A DNA stretch of 38,620 bases from Pseudoalteromonas sp. HM-SA03. Lineage in GTDB: Bacteria > Pseudomonadota > Gammaproteobacteria > Enterobacterales > Alteromonadaceae. Below, piece by piece: positions 15,329-24,419 of this stretch. Below the pieces are notes generated by a model. That model did no database searches, was not told where the DNA came from, and saw only the letters and a program-made list of their open reading frames with translations. Position numbers and translations under genes: made by a program. Location of the stretch: NCBI RefSeq assembly GCF_002289345.1, contig NZ_NSDG01000015.1, forward strand, positions 577 to 39,196, in the 5' to 3' direction. Position 1 is the stretch's first letter, and each line of letters starts with the position of its first letter.

Positions 15329-16978
15329 TTACATGTTTGGATAGTTCGGACCACCAGCCCCTTCTGGGGTGACCCAGGTAATATTTTGGCTCGGATCTTT
15401 AATATCGCAGGTTTTGCAATGAATACAGTTTTGCGAATTGATGACAAACTGCTTCTCACCTTGCTCGTTTTCGTTTACTTCATACACGCCAGCGGGGCAG
15501 TAGCGTTGTGCAGGCTCATCAAACTTAGCTAAATTCACTTTGATTGGTATATCAGAATCTTTTAACTGTAAATGACATGGTTGCACTTCTTCATGATTGG
15601 TATTTGATAAAAATACGGAAGAAAGTTTGTCAAAACTTAATTTACCATCCGGCTTTGGGTAACTTATAGTTTGCGATTCAGATGCAAGCTTAAGCTGTGC
15701 GTGATCCTGATGTTCGTCCTTAATAGTAAATGGTAGCGAACCTGAGAAAATGTTTTGGTCGATCATATTGTAGGCGCCACCCATAATACGACCTAACTTA
15801 TGCATTGCTGGGCCAAAGTTACGAGATTGATAAAGCTCATCATAAAGCCAACTTGCCTTAAATTTGTCGGCAAAGCTTACCAAGTCTGACGGAGCGCTCT
15901 CTTGGCCGAGTGCCTCAATGATGGCATCGGCTGCAAGCATACCGGACTTCATTGCTGTATGGTTGCCTTTAATTTTAGCAAAGTTGAGGGTACCTGCGTC
16001 ACAGCCAATCAGTAAACCACCTGGGAAATGCATTTTAGGTAGGCTGTGAAAGCCACCTTTGGCTATTGCGCGAGCACCATAGGCAATGCGCTCACCACCT
16101 TCAAGTACACTCGCAAAGGTGTGGTGATGCTTCATACGCTGAAACTCATCAAATGGGCTTAGGTGTGGATTAGTGTAATTTAAGTCGATGATTAACCCGA
16201 CCACGACTTGATTGTTCTCAGCATGATACATAAATGAGCCGCCATGGGTATCATTGTCGAGTGGCCAACCTGTGCCGTGTACAACAAGACCTTCTTTATG
16301 CTTGCTTGGGTCTACTTGCCAAATTTCCTTAAAGCCGATCCCATAGTGTTGAGGGGAAGCGTCTTTATCCAGTTTAAATTCAGCTATAAGTTGTTTGCCT
16401 AAGTGACCACGGCAACCTTCAGCAAATACGGTATATTTCGCTCTAAGCTCCATTCCAGGCATGTAGCTGTCTTTAGGCTGGCCATCTCTATCTAGGCCCA
16501 TATCACCGGTAATAATACCTTTAACTTGTTGCTCTTCTATTATTAAAGAGTGGGCGCTAAAGCCTGGGAAAATCTCAATGCCAAGTTGTTCTGCTTGTTC
16601 AGCGAGCCAACGGCAAACATTACCCATAGAAACAATATAGTTGCCGTCATTTTTAAATGTTTTTGGTACCACTAGATGAGGCAGTTTGGTGGCATTGGTT
16701 TCATTTTTGAATAAATAAATGTCGTCACCCGTCACTTTCGTTGTCACGGGAGCGCCTTTTGCAACCCAATCAGGGATAAGTTCGTCTAGTGCTTTGGTTT
16801 CAAATACTGCACCCGACAAGGTATGTGCACCTACTTCTGAGCCTTTTTCGACTACACAGATCATTAATTCTTGTTGTTTTTCTTGAGCCTGTTGAGCGAG
16901 TCGGATAGCGCAAGCCAGGCCTGCAGGACCTGCACCAACTATCACAACATCAAACTCCATGGTTTCACGTTCGACCAT
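15329..16978 (-). CDS. Electron transfer flavoprotein-ubiquinone oxidoreductase
   Basis: 549 aa from ATG 16978, which has GAGG five bases upstream. The enzyme passes electrons from reduced ETF to the membrane quinone pool. It shows the FAD dinucleotide fold VVIVGAGPAGLACAIRLA near the N-terminus (about residues 10-27), HTLSGAVFE, the GYHSLPK-like GGFHSLPKMHFPGG segment, and a C-terminal 4Fe-4S domain with cysteines in CPAGVYEV, then CIHCKTC and the invariant end WVTPEGAGGPNYPNM. It is divergent from etfB, sharing a 176-base control region with two palindromic operators, so donor protein and acceptor enzyme are probably controlled together. Confidence 0.96.
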   Translation of the reverse strand: MVERETMEFDVVIVGAGPAGLACAIRLAQQAQEKQQELMICVVEKGSEVGAHTLSGAVFETKALDELIPDWVAKGAPVTTKVTGDDIYLFKNETNATKLPHLVVPKTFKNDGNYIVSMGNVCRWLAEQAEQLGIEIFPGFSAHSLIIEEQQVKGIITGDMGLDRDGQPKDSYMPGMELRAKYTVFAEGCRGHLGKQLIAEFKLDKDASPQHYGIGFKEIWQVDPSKHKEGLVVHGTGWPLDNDTHGGSFMYHAENNQVVVGLIIDLNYTNPHLSPFDEFQRMKHHHTFASVLEGGERIAYGARAIAKGGFHSLPKMHFPGGLLIGCDAGTLNFAKIKGNHTAMKSGMLAADAIIEALGQESAPSDLVSFADKFKASWLYDELYQSRNFGPAMHKLGRIMGGAYNMIDQNIFSGSLPFTIKDEHQDHAQLKLASESQTISYPKPDGKLSFDKLSSVFLSNTNHEEVQPCHLQLKDSDIPIKVNLAKFDEPAQRYCPAGVYEVNENEQGEKQFVINSQNCIHCKTCDIKDPSQNITWVTPEGAGGPNYPNM

Positions 16979-17058
16979 TATTAACCTCACACTATTTGAC
17001 GGTAGATTAACTAAAGAGAGGCTTTAGTTTGATTTTCGTTAAACTAAGGTTATTTGAG

Positions 17059-17076
17059 GTTGACGTTTACGTCAAC
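17059..17076. promoter_or_regulatory. Palindromic operator 1 between ETF-QO and etfB genes (LiuR-like)
   Basis: GTTGACGTTTACGTCAAC, an 18-bp palindrome except for its two central bases. The minus-strand half contains TTGACG, which with TAACCT 17 bases further makes a plausible sigma70 promoter for the ETF-QO gene. The form TTGACGTNNACGTCAA resembles the operator type I recall for the MerR-family branched-chain acid regulator LiuR. Confidence 0.6.
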
Positions 17077-17108
17077 AGGAAGTAGTCTGAAACCAATAAA
17101 ATAATTTG

Positions 17109-17124
17109 TTGACGTAGACGTCAG
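17109..17124. promoter_or_regulatory. Palindromic operator 2 at the etfB promoter (LiuR-like)
   Basis: TTGACGTAGACGTCAG, the same design as operator 1, 50 bases further right. TTGACG at 17109-17114 followed after 17 bases by AATAAC is a plausible etfB promoter, so a bound regulator would sit on its -35 and spacer. Confidence 0.6.
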
Positions 17125-17154
17125 CTTAGAGAATAACCAGATGATGGAGTAACC

Positions 17155-17907
17155 ATGAAAGTACTTGTGCCAATCAAACGCGTGATTGATTACAACGTAA
17201 AGGCAAGAGTCAAACCTGACAACAGTGATGTTGATTTGAGCAACGTTAAAATGGCGATCAACCCATTTTGTGAAATCGCGGTAGAAGAGGCGGTTCGTTT
17301 AAAAGAAGCGGGCACCGCAACGGAAGTTATTGCCGTATCAATTGGCGATAAAGCTTGCCAAGAGCAGCTAAGAACGGCGCTTGCACTGGGTGCAGATAAA
17401 GCAATCCACATTGAATCAGACGCAAAGCTTGAATCTCTACACATCGCAAAACTACTGGCTAAGGTAGTGGAACAAGAAACTCCAGAGCTGGTGATTCTAG
17501 GTAAACAGTCTATCGATTCTGATAATAACCAAACAGGACAAATGCTAGCGGCGTTAACTAAGCGTGCTCAAGGCACTTTTGCCTCTAAAGTTGTAGTTGA
17601 AGGCGATAAAGTACAAGTGACGCGTGAAGTTGATGGCGGTTTGCAAACGGTGTCGCTATCACTTCCAGCTGTCGTGACAACAGACTTGCGTTTGAATGAA
17701 CCTCGTTATGCTTCATTGCCAAATATCATGAAAGCTAAACGTAAACCATTAGATGTGATCGCAGCGGATTCGCTAGGTATCGATTTAGCACCTCGTATTG
17801 AATTGGTGAAAGTTGAAGAGCCAGCTAAGCGCTCTGGTGGCATGATGGTTGAGAGCGTTGAAGAGTTAGTAAACAAGTTAAAAACAGAAGCAAAGGTGAT
17901 CTCATGA
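17155..17907 (+). CDS. etfB: Electron transfer flavoprotein beta subunit
   Basis: 250 aa, usual length. Forms the ETF heterodimer with EtfA (one FAD, one AMP), taking electrons from acyl-CoA dehydrogenases. It opens with [16 protein letters not shown] as in bacterial beta subunits. The AMP-binding region is around residues 118-130 ([16 protein letters not shown]) and the recognition-loop region is near residue 190 ([19 protein letters not shown]). The start has GATGGAG eight bases upstream. The gene overlaps etfA by 4 bases (ATGA). Expression is probably driven from the palindrome-covered promoter at 17109. Confidence 0.97.
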   Translation: MKVLVPIKRVIDYNVKARVKPDNSDVDLSNVKMAINPFCEIAVEEAVRLKEAGTATEVIAVSIGDKACQEQLRTALALGADKAIHIESDAKLESLHIAKLLAKVVEQETPELVILGKQSIDSDNNQTGQMLAALTKRAQGTFASKVVVEGDKVQVTREVDGGLQTVSLSLPAVVTTDLRLNEPRYASLPNIMKAKRKPLDVIAADSLGIDLAPRIELVKVEEPAKRSGGMMVESVEELVNKLKTEAKVIS

Positions 17908-18830
17908 GCGTATTAGTTATTGCTGAGCATGAAAATGGTGTATTGAAACCTGAAACCGCTAAGGTGGTTGCTGCTGCAACAAAAATCGCAAGCGACATTA
18001 CCGTATTAGTTGCAGGTCACAACATTGCTGAGGCTGCCAATCACTCTGCACAGATCGCTGGCGTAAAAAAGGTGGTGGCTGTTGATGATGCTTCATTCGA
18101 ACATCAGTTGGCAGAAAACACATCTGAGCTAGTTGTTGAATTAGCAAGTGACTTTTCACACATTTTGTTTTCAGCGTCTACCACAGGTAAAAATATCGCG
18201 CCACGTGTTTCGGCGTTACTCGACAAATCACAGATCTCAGAAATTATCGATGTGATTGATGCAGACACCTTTAAGCGTCCAATTTATGCGGGTAATGCAA
18301 TTGCGACTGTAAAATCATTAGACTCTCAAAAAGTTATCACTGTGCGTGCATCAGCATTTGATGCCGCAGAGACTCAAGTTGCATGTGACATTGAGGAGCG
18401 CTCGCAAAGTATTGCCTCTCAAGTGAGTGAGTTTGTGAGCATTGAACAAACTGAATCTGAGCGCCCTGAATTAACTGCCGCACCGGTTGTTATTTCAGGC
18501 GGCCGTGGTATGCAAAACGGTGAAAATTTTGCCTTGCTAAATGGTATTGCTGACAAACTAGGGGCTGCAATTGGTGCATCGCGTGCTGCTGTTGACGCGG
18601 GCTTTGTGCCTAACGATATGCAGGTGGGCCAAACCGGTAAGATTGTGGCGCCTAACTTATATATTGCAGTTGGGATCAGCGGCGCTATTCAACATCTTGC
18701 AGGTATGAAAGACTCTAAGGTCATTGTTGCTATCAACAAAGATCCAGAAGCCCCGATTTTCCAAGTGGCTGATTATGGCCTTGTTGCGGATCTATTTGAT
18801 GCGTTACCAGAGCTTGAACAGGCACTGTAA
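17904..18830 (+). CDS. etfA: Electron transfer flavoprotein alpha subunit
   Basis: 308 aa. The N-terminal domain (about 1-190) is followed by the FAD-binding C-terminal domain with the ETF signature VISGGRGM (about residues 196-203), [14 protein letters not shown] (about 220-233), [23 protein letters not shown] (about 246-268, in pieces) and [18 protein letters not shown] (about 280-297). It starts inside the last codons of etfB, a typical coupled etfBA pair. A hairpin with a T-run follows at 18880-18911. Confidence 0.97.
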   Translation: MSVLVIAEHENGVLKPETAKVVAAATKIASDITVLVAGHNIAEAANHSAQIAGVKKVVAVDDASFEHQLAENTSELVVELASDFSHILFSASTTGKNIAPRVSALLDKSQISEIIDVIDADTFKRPIYAGNAIATVKSLDSQKVITVRASAFDAAETQVACDIEERSQSIASQVSEFVSIEQTESERPELTAAPVVISGGRGMQNGENFALLNGIADKLGAAIGASRAAVDAGFVPNDMQVGQTGKIVAPNLYIAVGISGAIQHLAGMKDSKVIVAINKDPEAPIFQVADYGLVADLFDALPELEQAL

Positions 18831-18879
18831 CGCTTCTTTTTGTAGCTAGCTTACATCAAGAAAAATAATTCTGGTTGTT

Positions 18880-18911
18880 AAAGCCGTTGTACCTTTGGTC
18901 GCGGCTTTTTT
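18880..18911 (+). terminator. Terminator after etfA
   Basis: AAAGCCG (18880-18886) pairs with CGGCTTT (18902-18908), followed by T residues. The frame of the next gene is open across it, so that gene's start must be downstream at 18932. Confidence 0.65.
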
Positions 18912-18931
18912 CGTGTCTAGCTGGAGGAGAA

Positions 18932-19339
18932 ATGCTTACAGGTATAAATCACATTACAATAGCAGTATCTAACCTAAACATATCACTGGATTTTTACTGC
19001 GGTTTGCTAGGGTTCGAACTTTGGGTAACTTGGGACAAAGGCGCGTATTTAACGCTTGGTGACGTATGGCTTTGCTTATCTTTAGGAGAGCCATCTCCAA
19101 GCTCAGATTACAGTCATATAGCGTTTAATATTGCTGCCGAAGACTTTACAATTTTTTCTAAAACACTATTGGAAAACGGGGTTGGCGTATGGCAGCAAAA
19201 TAGCAGCGAAGGAGACTCGCTCTATATTTATGACCCCGATCATCACAAACTCGAGATCCATAGTGGTAGTTTGCAAAGTCGGTTAAAAAGTTTGCAGCAG
19301 CAACCGTATTCAGGCCTCACTTGGCATAAAAAATTATAA
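18932..19339 (+). CDS. fosA: FosA-type glutathione transferase (VOC fold)
   Basis: 135 aa, exactly the length of FosA; ATG 18932 has a strong GGAGGAG just upstream. FosA adds glutathione to fosfomycin using Mn2+ and K+. The protein opens MLTGINHITIAVSNL as in known FosA. The metal ligands fit: His7, His62 (YSHIAF) and Glu108 (KLEIH). Thr9, the K+-loop SEGDS (about residues 92-96), and the late Arg117 are also kept. By my alignment from memory, the Lys and Arg around position 90 of Pseudomonas FosA are Gln88 and Ser91 here, so activity on fosfomycin may differ. It is a stand-alone gene after the etfA terminator, with no mobile element beside it, so it is likely intrinsic. Confidence 0.88.
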   Translation: MLTGINHITIAVSNLNISLDFYCGLLGFELWVTWDKGAYLTLGDVWLCLSLGEPSPSSDYSHIAFNIAAEDFTIFSKTLLENGVGVWQQNSSEGDSLYIYDPDHHKLEIHSGSLQSRLKSLQQQPYSGLTWHKKL

Positions 19340-19450
19340 CTTCAATTACCAGTATTAATTATCTCGTCGTTTAAATCGATGCTTATATTATTCTCGTAAA
19401 GAAGTCGGGCGCAATGAACTGCTAGGAAGCGCCCAAATCTTATTTAATGG

Positions 19451-20521
19451 TTAGTAATCGTAACTAATATGTTGGAAGAAGCGTACGTTGATATCTTGTT
19501 TTTCAACATTAACTGGTAGTTGCGCAACAAAGCGTTTAATCGCCGTTTCTACGTGATTCATAAAACGACCATAGCCCATGTCTTTTTTGTCTTTGTGATT
19601 GGCGACGATGACAAAGCGAATGGTGTCCACTAGGTTTGCTTCGTGAAACAGTGAGTAAATTTGATTGTCACCGGAGCTGGTATCAAAACTCAGCTTTTGT
19701 AGCTCTCGGTTAGTATCGGACTTATCGATTTTGGCGCTTCTGACGATAGGCAAACGGCCATCGGCTACCATTGCTACCATATTGAGCTGTTTATCGGCGC
19801 AAGAAGAAAGAAATGCATCTTCTAGTGTGCGATAGAATTGTCCGTAATCACCAGGGCGCATTTGGCTTTGGAACTCTGTTTTTATTGCACGTGATACTGG
19901 AATGTTAAAGGTCGCGTAAGTCATTTCACTATATTCTTCGGGTAAAGTGCAGTTTCTGGCTTGATAACGTGGGTAAAGTGCACGCAACTTATAGCCATAC
20001 GACTCTTTGTCGCCTTTCGCTTTGGCAAATAGGTCATAGGTTAAATGTTGGTGGTCTCGCACTCTAAACTGAGGTTCTACCGGAGAAAACCCTTCTTTAA
20101 GTGCATCAAGCACCTTTTTCACTTTGCTGTGGAAGGTCGCTGCATTAGCGCGTAATTCATTTCCCGTGGCTAAAAATAATATGCGGATTTTACGCGCTTG
20201 GTATCCGTCATTGAGATAAGTTTGGTGCGCTTCGTGGAACTTAGGGTTGTAGAAAAACAAAATCTGCTTTTCTGTTTGCATGGTATAGGCTTCGTCGTGA
20301 TAACGCACCACCGGCAATTTATCGTTCGCAATTACATGCACATTATGCAGCTCATATTCGTCACACAGTGCGAATAGCTGGCGAGACAAACGCTCGTAAC
20401 ACGCGCTGCTGGAGTCAAAACATGCATAGAATGCATCATCCGGTTTAAACTCAGCAAGAATATAGTGGTTGTTCCTAGCCTTAGTTGATATATAAACACG
20501 ATTCAAATTCATTGAAGCCAT
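19451..20521 (-). CDS. Unknown cytosolic protein with two repeated domains, DUF3083-like
   Basis: 356 aa, start ATG 20521 with AGGAAAGGAC upstream. I believe it is the DUF3083 family of Alteromonadales, but from memory only. It has an internal duplication. HNVHVIANDKLPVVR (about residues 59-73) matches NMVAMVADGRLPIVR (about 246-260), and RKIRILFLATGN...FHSKVKKVLDALKEGF...HQHLTYDLF matches DTIRFVIVANHK...FMNHVETAIKRFVAQL...FQHISYDY in the same order. No signal peptide or membrane segment. Function unknown. It is divergent from glnS with a 248-base gap. Confidence 0.65.
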   Translation of the reverse strand: MASMNLNRVYISTKARNNHYILAEFKPDDAFYACFDSSSACYERLSRQLFALCDEYELHNVHVIANDKLPVVRYHDEAYTMQTEKQILFFYNPKFHEAHQTYLNDGYQARKIRILFLATGNELRANAATFHSKVKKVLDALKEGFSPVEPQFRVRDHQHLTYDLFAKAKGDKESYGYKLRALYPRYQARNCTLPEEYSEMTYATFNIPVSRAIKTEFQSQMRPGDYGQFYRTLEDAFLSSCADKQLNMVAMVADGRLPIVRSAKIDKSDTNRELQKLSFDTSSGDNQIYSLFHEANLVDTIRFVIVANHKDKKDMGYGRFMNHVETAIKRFVAQLPVNVEKQDINVRFFQHISYDY

Positions 20522-20769
20522 TACTTTTGTCCTTTCCTCGGTAACGTGACTTAAGCAGTGTTTGTGCTATAAACACTGAGATGGCGCAACTATAGGATGA
20601 AGTTGTGACGGAAATATTGCGCTAGAACAAAATTTGTCACAAAAATCTGATGAACATTTAACCGAATGAATAAATCCTGATACAGCGCAGATAATTGCTG
20701 TAAGTTCGGCTGAGTTTTTGTAATAATGCCGAGGTTAACTAAGAGCATAATTCAGAGGAAAGATTTCCT

Positions 20770-22434
20770 ATGGCGGAAACTGAAAATCGCCCATCAAACT
20801 TTATTCGCAACATTATTGATGCGGATCTTGCCAGTGGCAAACATGCGTCTACGCACACACGTTTTCCACCTGAGCCAAATGGCTTTTTACACATTGGCCA
20901 TGCTAAATCAATTTGCTTAAATTTTGGTATTGCCCAAGATTATCAAGGTAAGTGTAACCTGCGTTTTGATGATACCAACCCAGAAAAAGAAGACATCAAC
21001 TACGTTAAGTCGATCCAAGAAGACGTACAGTGGCTAGGGTTCGAATGGGATGGCGAAATTTGCTATTCATCAAACTACTTCGACAAGTTGTATAGTTACG
21101 CCGTTGAGCTAATCGAAAATGGCAAAGCGTACGTTTGCTTCCTGTCGCCTGAGCAGGCGCGTGAATATCGCGGCACGCTGACTGAACCTGGCAAAAATAG
21201 CCCTTATCGTGACACTTCACCTGAAGAGAACTTAGCCTTATTCGAAAAAATGAGAAATGGCGAGTTTAAAGAAGGGGAATGTGTTCTTCGTGCTAAGATT
21301 GACATGGCAAGCTCATTTATGGTGCTTCGCGACCCTATCATCTATCGTGTACGTTTTGCACACCATCATCAAACTGGTGATAAGTGGTGCATCTATCCGA
21401 TGTATGACTTTACGCACTGTATTTCCGATGCGCTTGAAGGGATCACGCATTCACTTTGTACACTAGAGTTCCAAGATAACCGCCGTTTGTACGACTGGGT
21501 GCTAGATAATATCAGCATCGAGTGTCATCCTCAGCAAATTGAGTTTTCTCGTTTAAATCTTGAATACACGGTGATGTCGAAGCGTAAGCTCAATGACTTG
21601 GTTGTTAATAACCATGTTGAGGGATGGGATGACCCGCGTATGCCGACGATCGCGGGCCTTCGTCGTCGTGGTTATACACCAGCTGCAATTCGTGAATTTT
21701 GTAAGCGCATTGGTGTAACCAAAATGGACAACATGGTTGAAATGGGCATGCTTGAAGCGTGTATCCGTGACGACTTAAACGAAAATGCACCACGCGCAAT
21801 GGCGGTACTTGACCCTGTTAAGCTAGTCATTGAAAACTTTGATACAGATAAAGTTGAAATGCTGCAAGCGCCCAATCACCCAACATTAGACATGGGCGAG
21901 CGTGAGCTACCGTTTACGCGCGAAGTCTACATTGAACAAGAAGACTTCCGCGTAGAAGCGAACAAAAAGTTCAAACGTTTGGTGCTAGGTAAAGAAGTGC
22001 GTCTTCGTAATGCTTATGTGATTAAAGCTGAGCGCATAGAAGAAGACGAAAACGGTAATATTACGACAATCTACTGTAGTTACGACCCTGATACTTTGGG
22101 TAAAAACCCAGAAGATGGCCGCAAGGTAAAAGGCGTAATTCACTGGGTATCTGCTTCACATTGTATTGAAGCGCCAGTGCGTCAGTATGATCGTCTATTT
22201 ACTGTGCCAAACCCAGCGGCTGCTGAAGATTTCACGGAAGTGTTAAACCCAGACTCTTTGGTAACCATTGCAAATGCCAAACTTGAGCCAGCACTTGCAA
22301 ACGCTAAGCCTGAGCAAGGTTATCAGTTTGAGCGTTTAGGTTACTTCTGTCGTGATAACAAGTCAGAAGCGCTAATGTTTAACCAAACTGTTGGTCTACG
22401 TGATTCGTGGGCTAAGATAGAACAGCAAGGTTAA
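20770..22434 (+). CDS. glnS: Glutaminyl-tRNA synthetase
   Basis: 554 aa, a class I enzyme of normal length, charging tRNA-Gln with glutamine. The ATP-site motif HIGH is in [20 protein letters not shown] (about residues 36-55) and the KMSKS-type motif is in [13 protein letters not shown] (about 265-277). The [10 protein letters not shown] block (about 65-74) and the C-terminal anticodon-binding beta barrels (FDTDKVEML onward) are intact. ATG 20770 has GAGGAAAG upstream. A terminator follows at once. Confidence 0.97.
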   Translation: MAETENRPSNFIRNIIDADLASGKHASTHTRFPPEPNGFLHIGHAKSICLNFGIAQDYQGKCNLRFDDTNPEKEDINYVKSIQEDVQWLGFEWDGEICYSSNYFDKLYSYAVELIENGKAYVCFLSPEQAREYRGTLTEPGKNSPYRDTSPEENLALFEKMRNGEFKEGECVLRAKIDMASSFMVLRDPIIYRVRFAHHHQTGDKWCIYPMYDFTHCISDALEGITHSLCTLEFQDNRRLYDWVLDNISIECHPQQIEFSRLNLEYTVMSKRKLNDLVVNNHVEGWDDPRMPTIAGLRRRGYTPAAIREFCKRIGVTKMDNMVEMGMLEACIRDDLNENAPRAMAVLDPVKLVIENFDTDKVEMLQAPNHPTLDMGERELPFTREVYIEQEDFRVEANKKFKRLVLGKEVRLRNAYVIKAERIEEDENGNITTIYCSYDPDTLGKNPEDGRKVKGVIHWVSASHCIEAPVRQYDRLFTVPNPAAAEDFTEVLNPDSLVTIANAKLEPALANAKPEQGYQFERLGYFCRDNKSEALMFNQTVGLRDSWAKIEQQG

Positions 22435-22443
22435 TACTGCATG

Positions 22444-22469
22444 AGGTCGGCTAATGTCGACCTTTTTTA
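22444..22469 (+). terminator. Terminator after glnS
   Basis: AGGTCG (22444-22449) / CGACCT (22458-22463) stem followed by a T-run to 22468. The next gene's start codon is only 22 bases beyond. Confidence 0.75.
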
Positions 22470-22490
22470 TTGCTTTTTCTGCGTACAATT

Positions 22491-24317
22491 ATGTCTGAAA
22501 AATCCATCCAACACTTCTATATCAACGAACAGCAGTCCATCTACTTACTGTCTCATCATGATGCAAAAAAGCACCGTCAATGGCTGAATATCTGTAAAAA
22601 ACAATTGAGCCAACTTGGCTATAAACATGTTGAGGTAATTGGCTCTGGTGCATTTGGCTTCGTATTTGCTGGTACAAGTGATATGGGGAAAGACTGGGTG
22701 TTTAAATTTTCTCGGATCACGCTTGCCCAAAGTGTGCGTGATAGGCTTGAAGATGAAGGCTATATGTTGTCGCAAATTGACAACCCTATGGTGCCAAACT
22801 TCTATGCCTTCGAGCGAGTAAAAAAGCAAGGCATTTTAATGATGGAGCGTGCCCCTGGTGAAGACTTAGAAAAGATTTCACTCAAAAAGGGCCGTTTTAA
22901 AGCGCATGAGTTGGTGAGCCTCGCGCTAAAACTCAGGAATGTGTTGGTTGATTTGCGCGAGCGTCGCAATGGCATGTCTCCTCAGCCCATCGTTCATGGA
23001 GATATTAAGCCATCTAATATCGTTTGGGATGAAGCTTCCGATGGTTTCTCTTTGGTTGATTGGGGAAGCTCAGTCTATGCTCAGGTGGACGTACATGGCG
23101 AGCCTATCGCGAGCAATATCATGGATTTAATGTCATCTGATGTAAGTACGACCAACGCTCGGATGGGAGATGTGTATTTTATTGGTGATGAACAAATGTC
23201 GGGTGCACAATCTTCTCCTCGTTTTGATGAACAAGGCGTTGCATCGACGATTTATGCACTGGCTAGCGCACAATCATGTCGCTTTGGTGCTCAGGTCATC
23301 CCTGCTAGCGCTTTGGGGCTGCCAAAAGTATTTGCGCAAGTGCTGGATGGCATGCTTAGCAAAGACAAAGCAACGAGGGATAGTGCAGGGGATTACTTTG
23401 TTCGTAATATGCCAGCAATGGCAAAAATGTATTTACCGGATTTAACGCTGTCAGAGAAAAAATCCCGCATTCCTTTTTGGACCTACGAAACCACAGTTAA
23501 ACCTGAAACGGTCGTCTACAGCTCACGCAAGCAGTTTTTGCGTCGTGCTGATGATAAACACAATCTAAGAGACGTAAACGACGCGCAATTAGATAGATAT
23601 TATAAAGAGTTTTTGTTTGATACCGGCGATACCGAGAAAGCCTTTTTGGCCTCAATCAGCAGACTGGCAAAATATCCGGTCGTTGGTGGTCTCAGTTTTC
23701 ATTGGAAAGACGCGCAGGTATTTGTTGAATCGAGTCTTATTTTACACGATGAAACATTGAGTCTTGCATTTAAAGACGCGTTGAACGCCACCGTAATGAT
23801 TGCGCAGGGGATCAAACAAAAAGGTTTGTTCAAATGTTGTTTGTTCGACGCGCGGCAAACTATTCAATTGACTCGTGACGGCACCGGTGCGTTCCAATTT
23901 GACCATCTGCCAGAACTAGAGTTTAGCGTTAGCGATATTTCGAGCAATGAAATTACACGCCCGCATTCATACTTTGAAGACGGCAAAGATCCAGACGAGC
24001 AACTGCAGCTGCCAAGACAGATAATTCAATGCGTGTTCGAGTTAAATCAGATCCATCATACAGGTTGCATCATTTTTGAATCGTTGCAAGATAGGATGAA
24101 AATTCATTATTACTACCGGCTACTTGATGCTAATAAAGCAGCGCAATTTAAGGCGCTACTGACTCGGATCATGCAATACGCGGTTAGTATTCAAGATTAT
24201 GGCGTAGCAGGGTTTATGAAGCTGCCCTATAAAAATACACGTGAGTTTGCTCTATGCGACCGCCAGCCTGACTTTTTCTTTCCCAAAAACCCCAAAACAT
24301 TTGTTGTTAACGCTTAG
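22491..24317 (+). CDS. Serine/threonine protein kinase-like protein with unknown C-terminal region
   Basis: 608 aa from ATG 22491 (an in-frame ATG 22470 lies on the terminator tail). The eukaryotic-type kinase domain spans about 45-320: glycine loop GSGAFGFVF (51-59), lysine K72 in VFKF, catalytic loop HGDIKPSN with D171, and the metal-binding DFG motif changed to DWG (D190). All key charged residues remain, so it may be active. The region from about 330 to 608 has no motif I know (it begins near RIPFWTYETTVKPE). No signal peptide or membrane helix, so cytosolic. It is close behind glnS but separated by a terminator, with no obvious ribosome binding site. Target unknown. Confidence 0.75.
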   Translation: MSEKSIQHFYINEQQSIYLLSHHDAKKHRQWLNICKKQLSQLGYKHVEVIGSGAFGFVFAGTSDMGKDWVFKFSRITLAQSVRDRLEDEGYMLSQIDNPMVPNFYAFERVKKQGILMMERAPGEDLEKISLKKGRFKAHELVSLALKLRNVLVDLRERRNGMSPQPIVHGDIKPSNIVWDEASDGFSLVDWGSSVYAQVDVHGEPIASNIMDLMSSDVSTTNARMGDVYFIGDEQMSGAQSSPRFDEQGVASTIYALASAQSCRFGAQVIPASALGLPKVFAQVLDGMLSKDKATRDSAGDYFVRNMPAMAKMYLPDLTLSEKKSRIPFWTYETTVKPETVVYSSRKQFLRRADDKHNLRDVNDAQLDRYYKEFLFDTGDTEKAFLASISRLAKYPVVGGLSFHWKDAQVFVESSLILHDETLSLAFKDALNATVMIAQGIKQKGLFKCCLFDARQTIQLTRDGTGAFQFDHLPELEFSVSDISSNEITRPHSYFEDGKDPDEQLQLPRQIIQCVFELNQIHHTGCIIFESLQDRMKIHYYYRLLDANKAAQFKALLTRIMQYAVSIQDYGVAGFMKLPYKNTREFALCDRQPDFFFPKNPKTFVVNA

Positions 24318-24419
24318 GTGTAAGTACCACTTCTGGCTAGTCATTGAGGCTCTTGCTGATTTATGAAATAGTGACTATACCAATTCAAATGGCTATAACC
24401 TAGCTGACGAAGGAAAGTG

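Noticed and set aside
18875..18931. Longer N-terminus for the FosA gene
   Set aside because: It would be encoded by the etfA terminator; the GGAGGAG before 18932 and the FosA length decide the start.
22456..22461. TGTCGA in the glnS terminator as a further ECF42 -35 element
   Set aside because: No CGAC or CGTC at the right distance; the sequence is explained by the terminator stem.
24376..24385. TATACCAATT upstream of the sigma gene, as in the repeat ends
   Set aside because: Only 10 bases match and neither the inner part nor a second end follows, so it is not called a third repeat copy.
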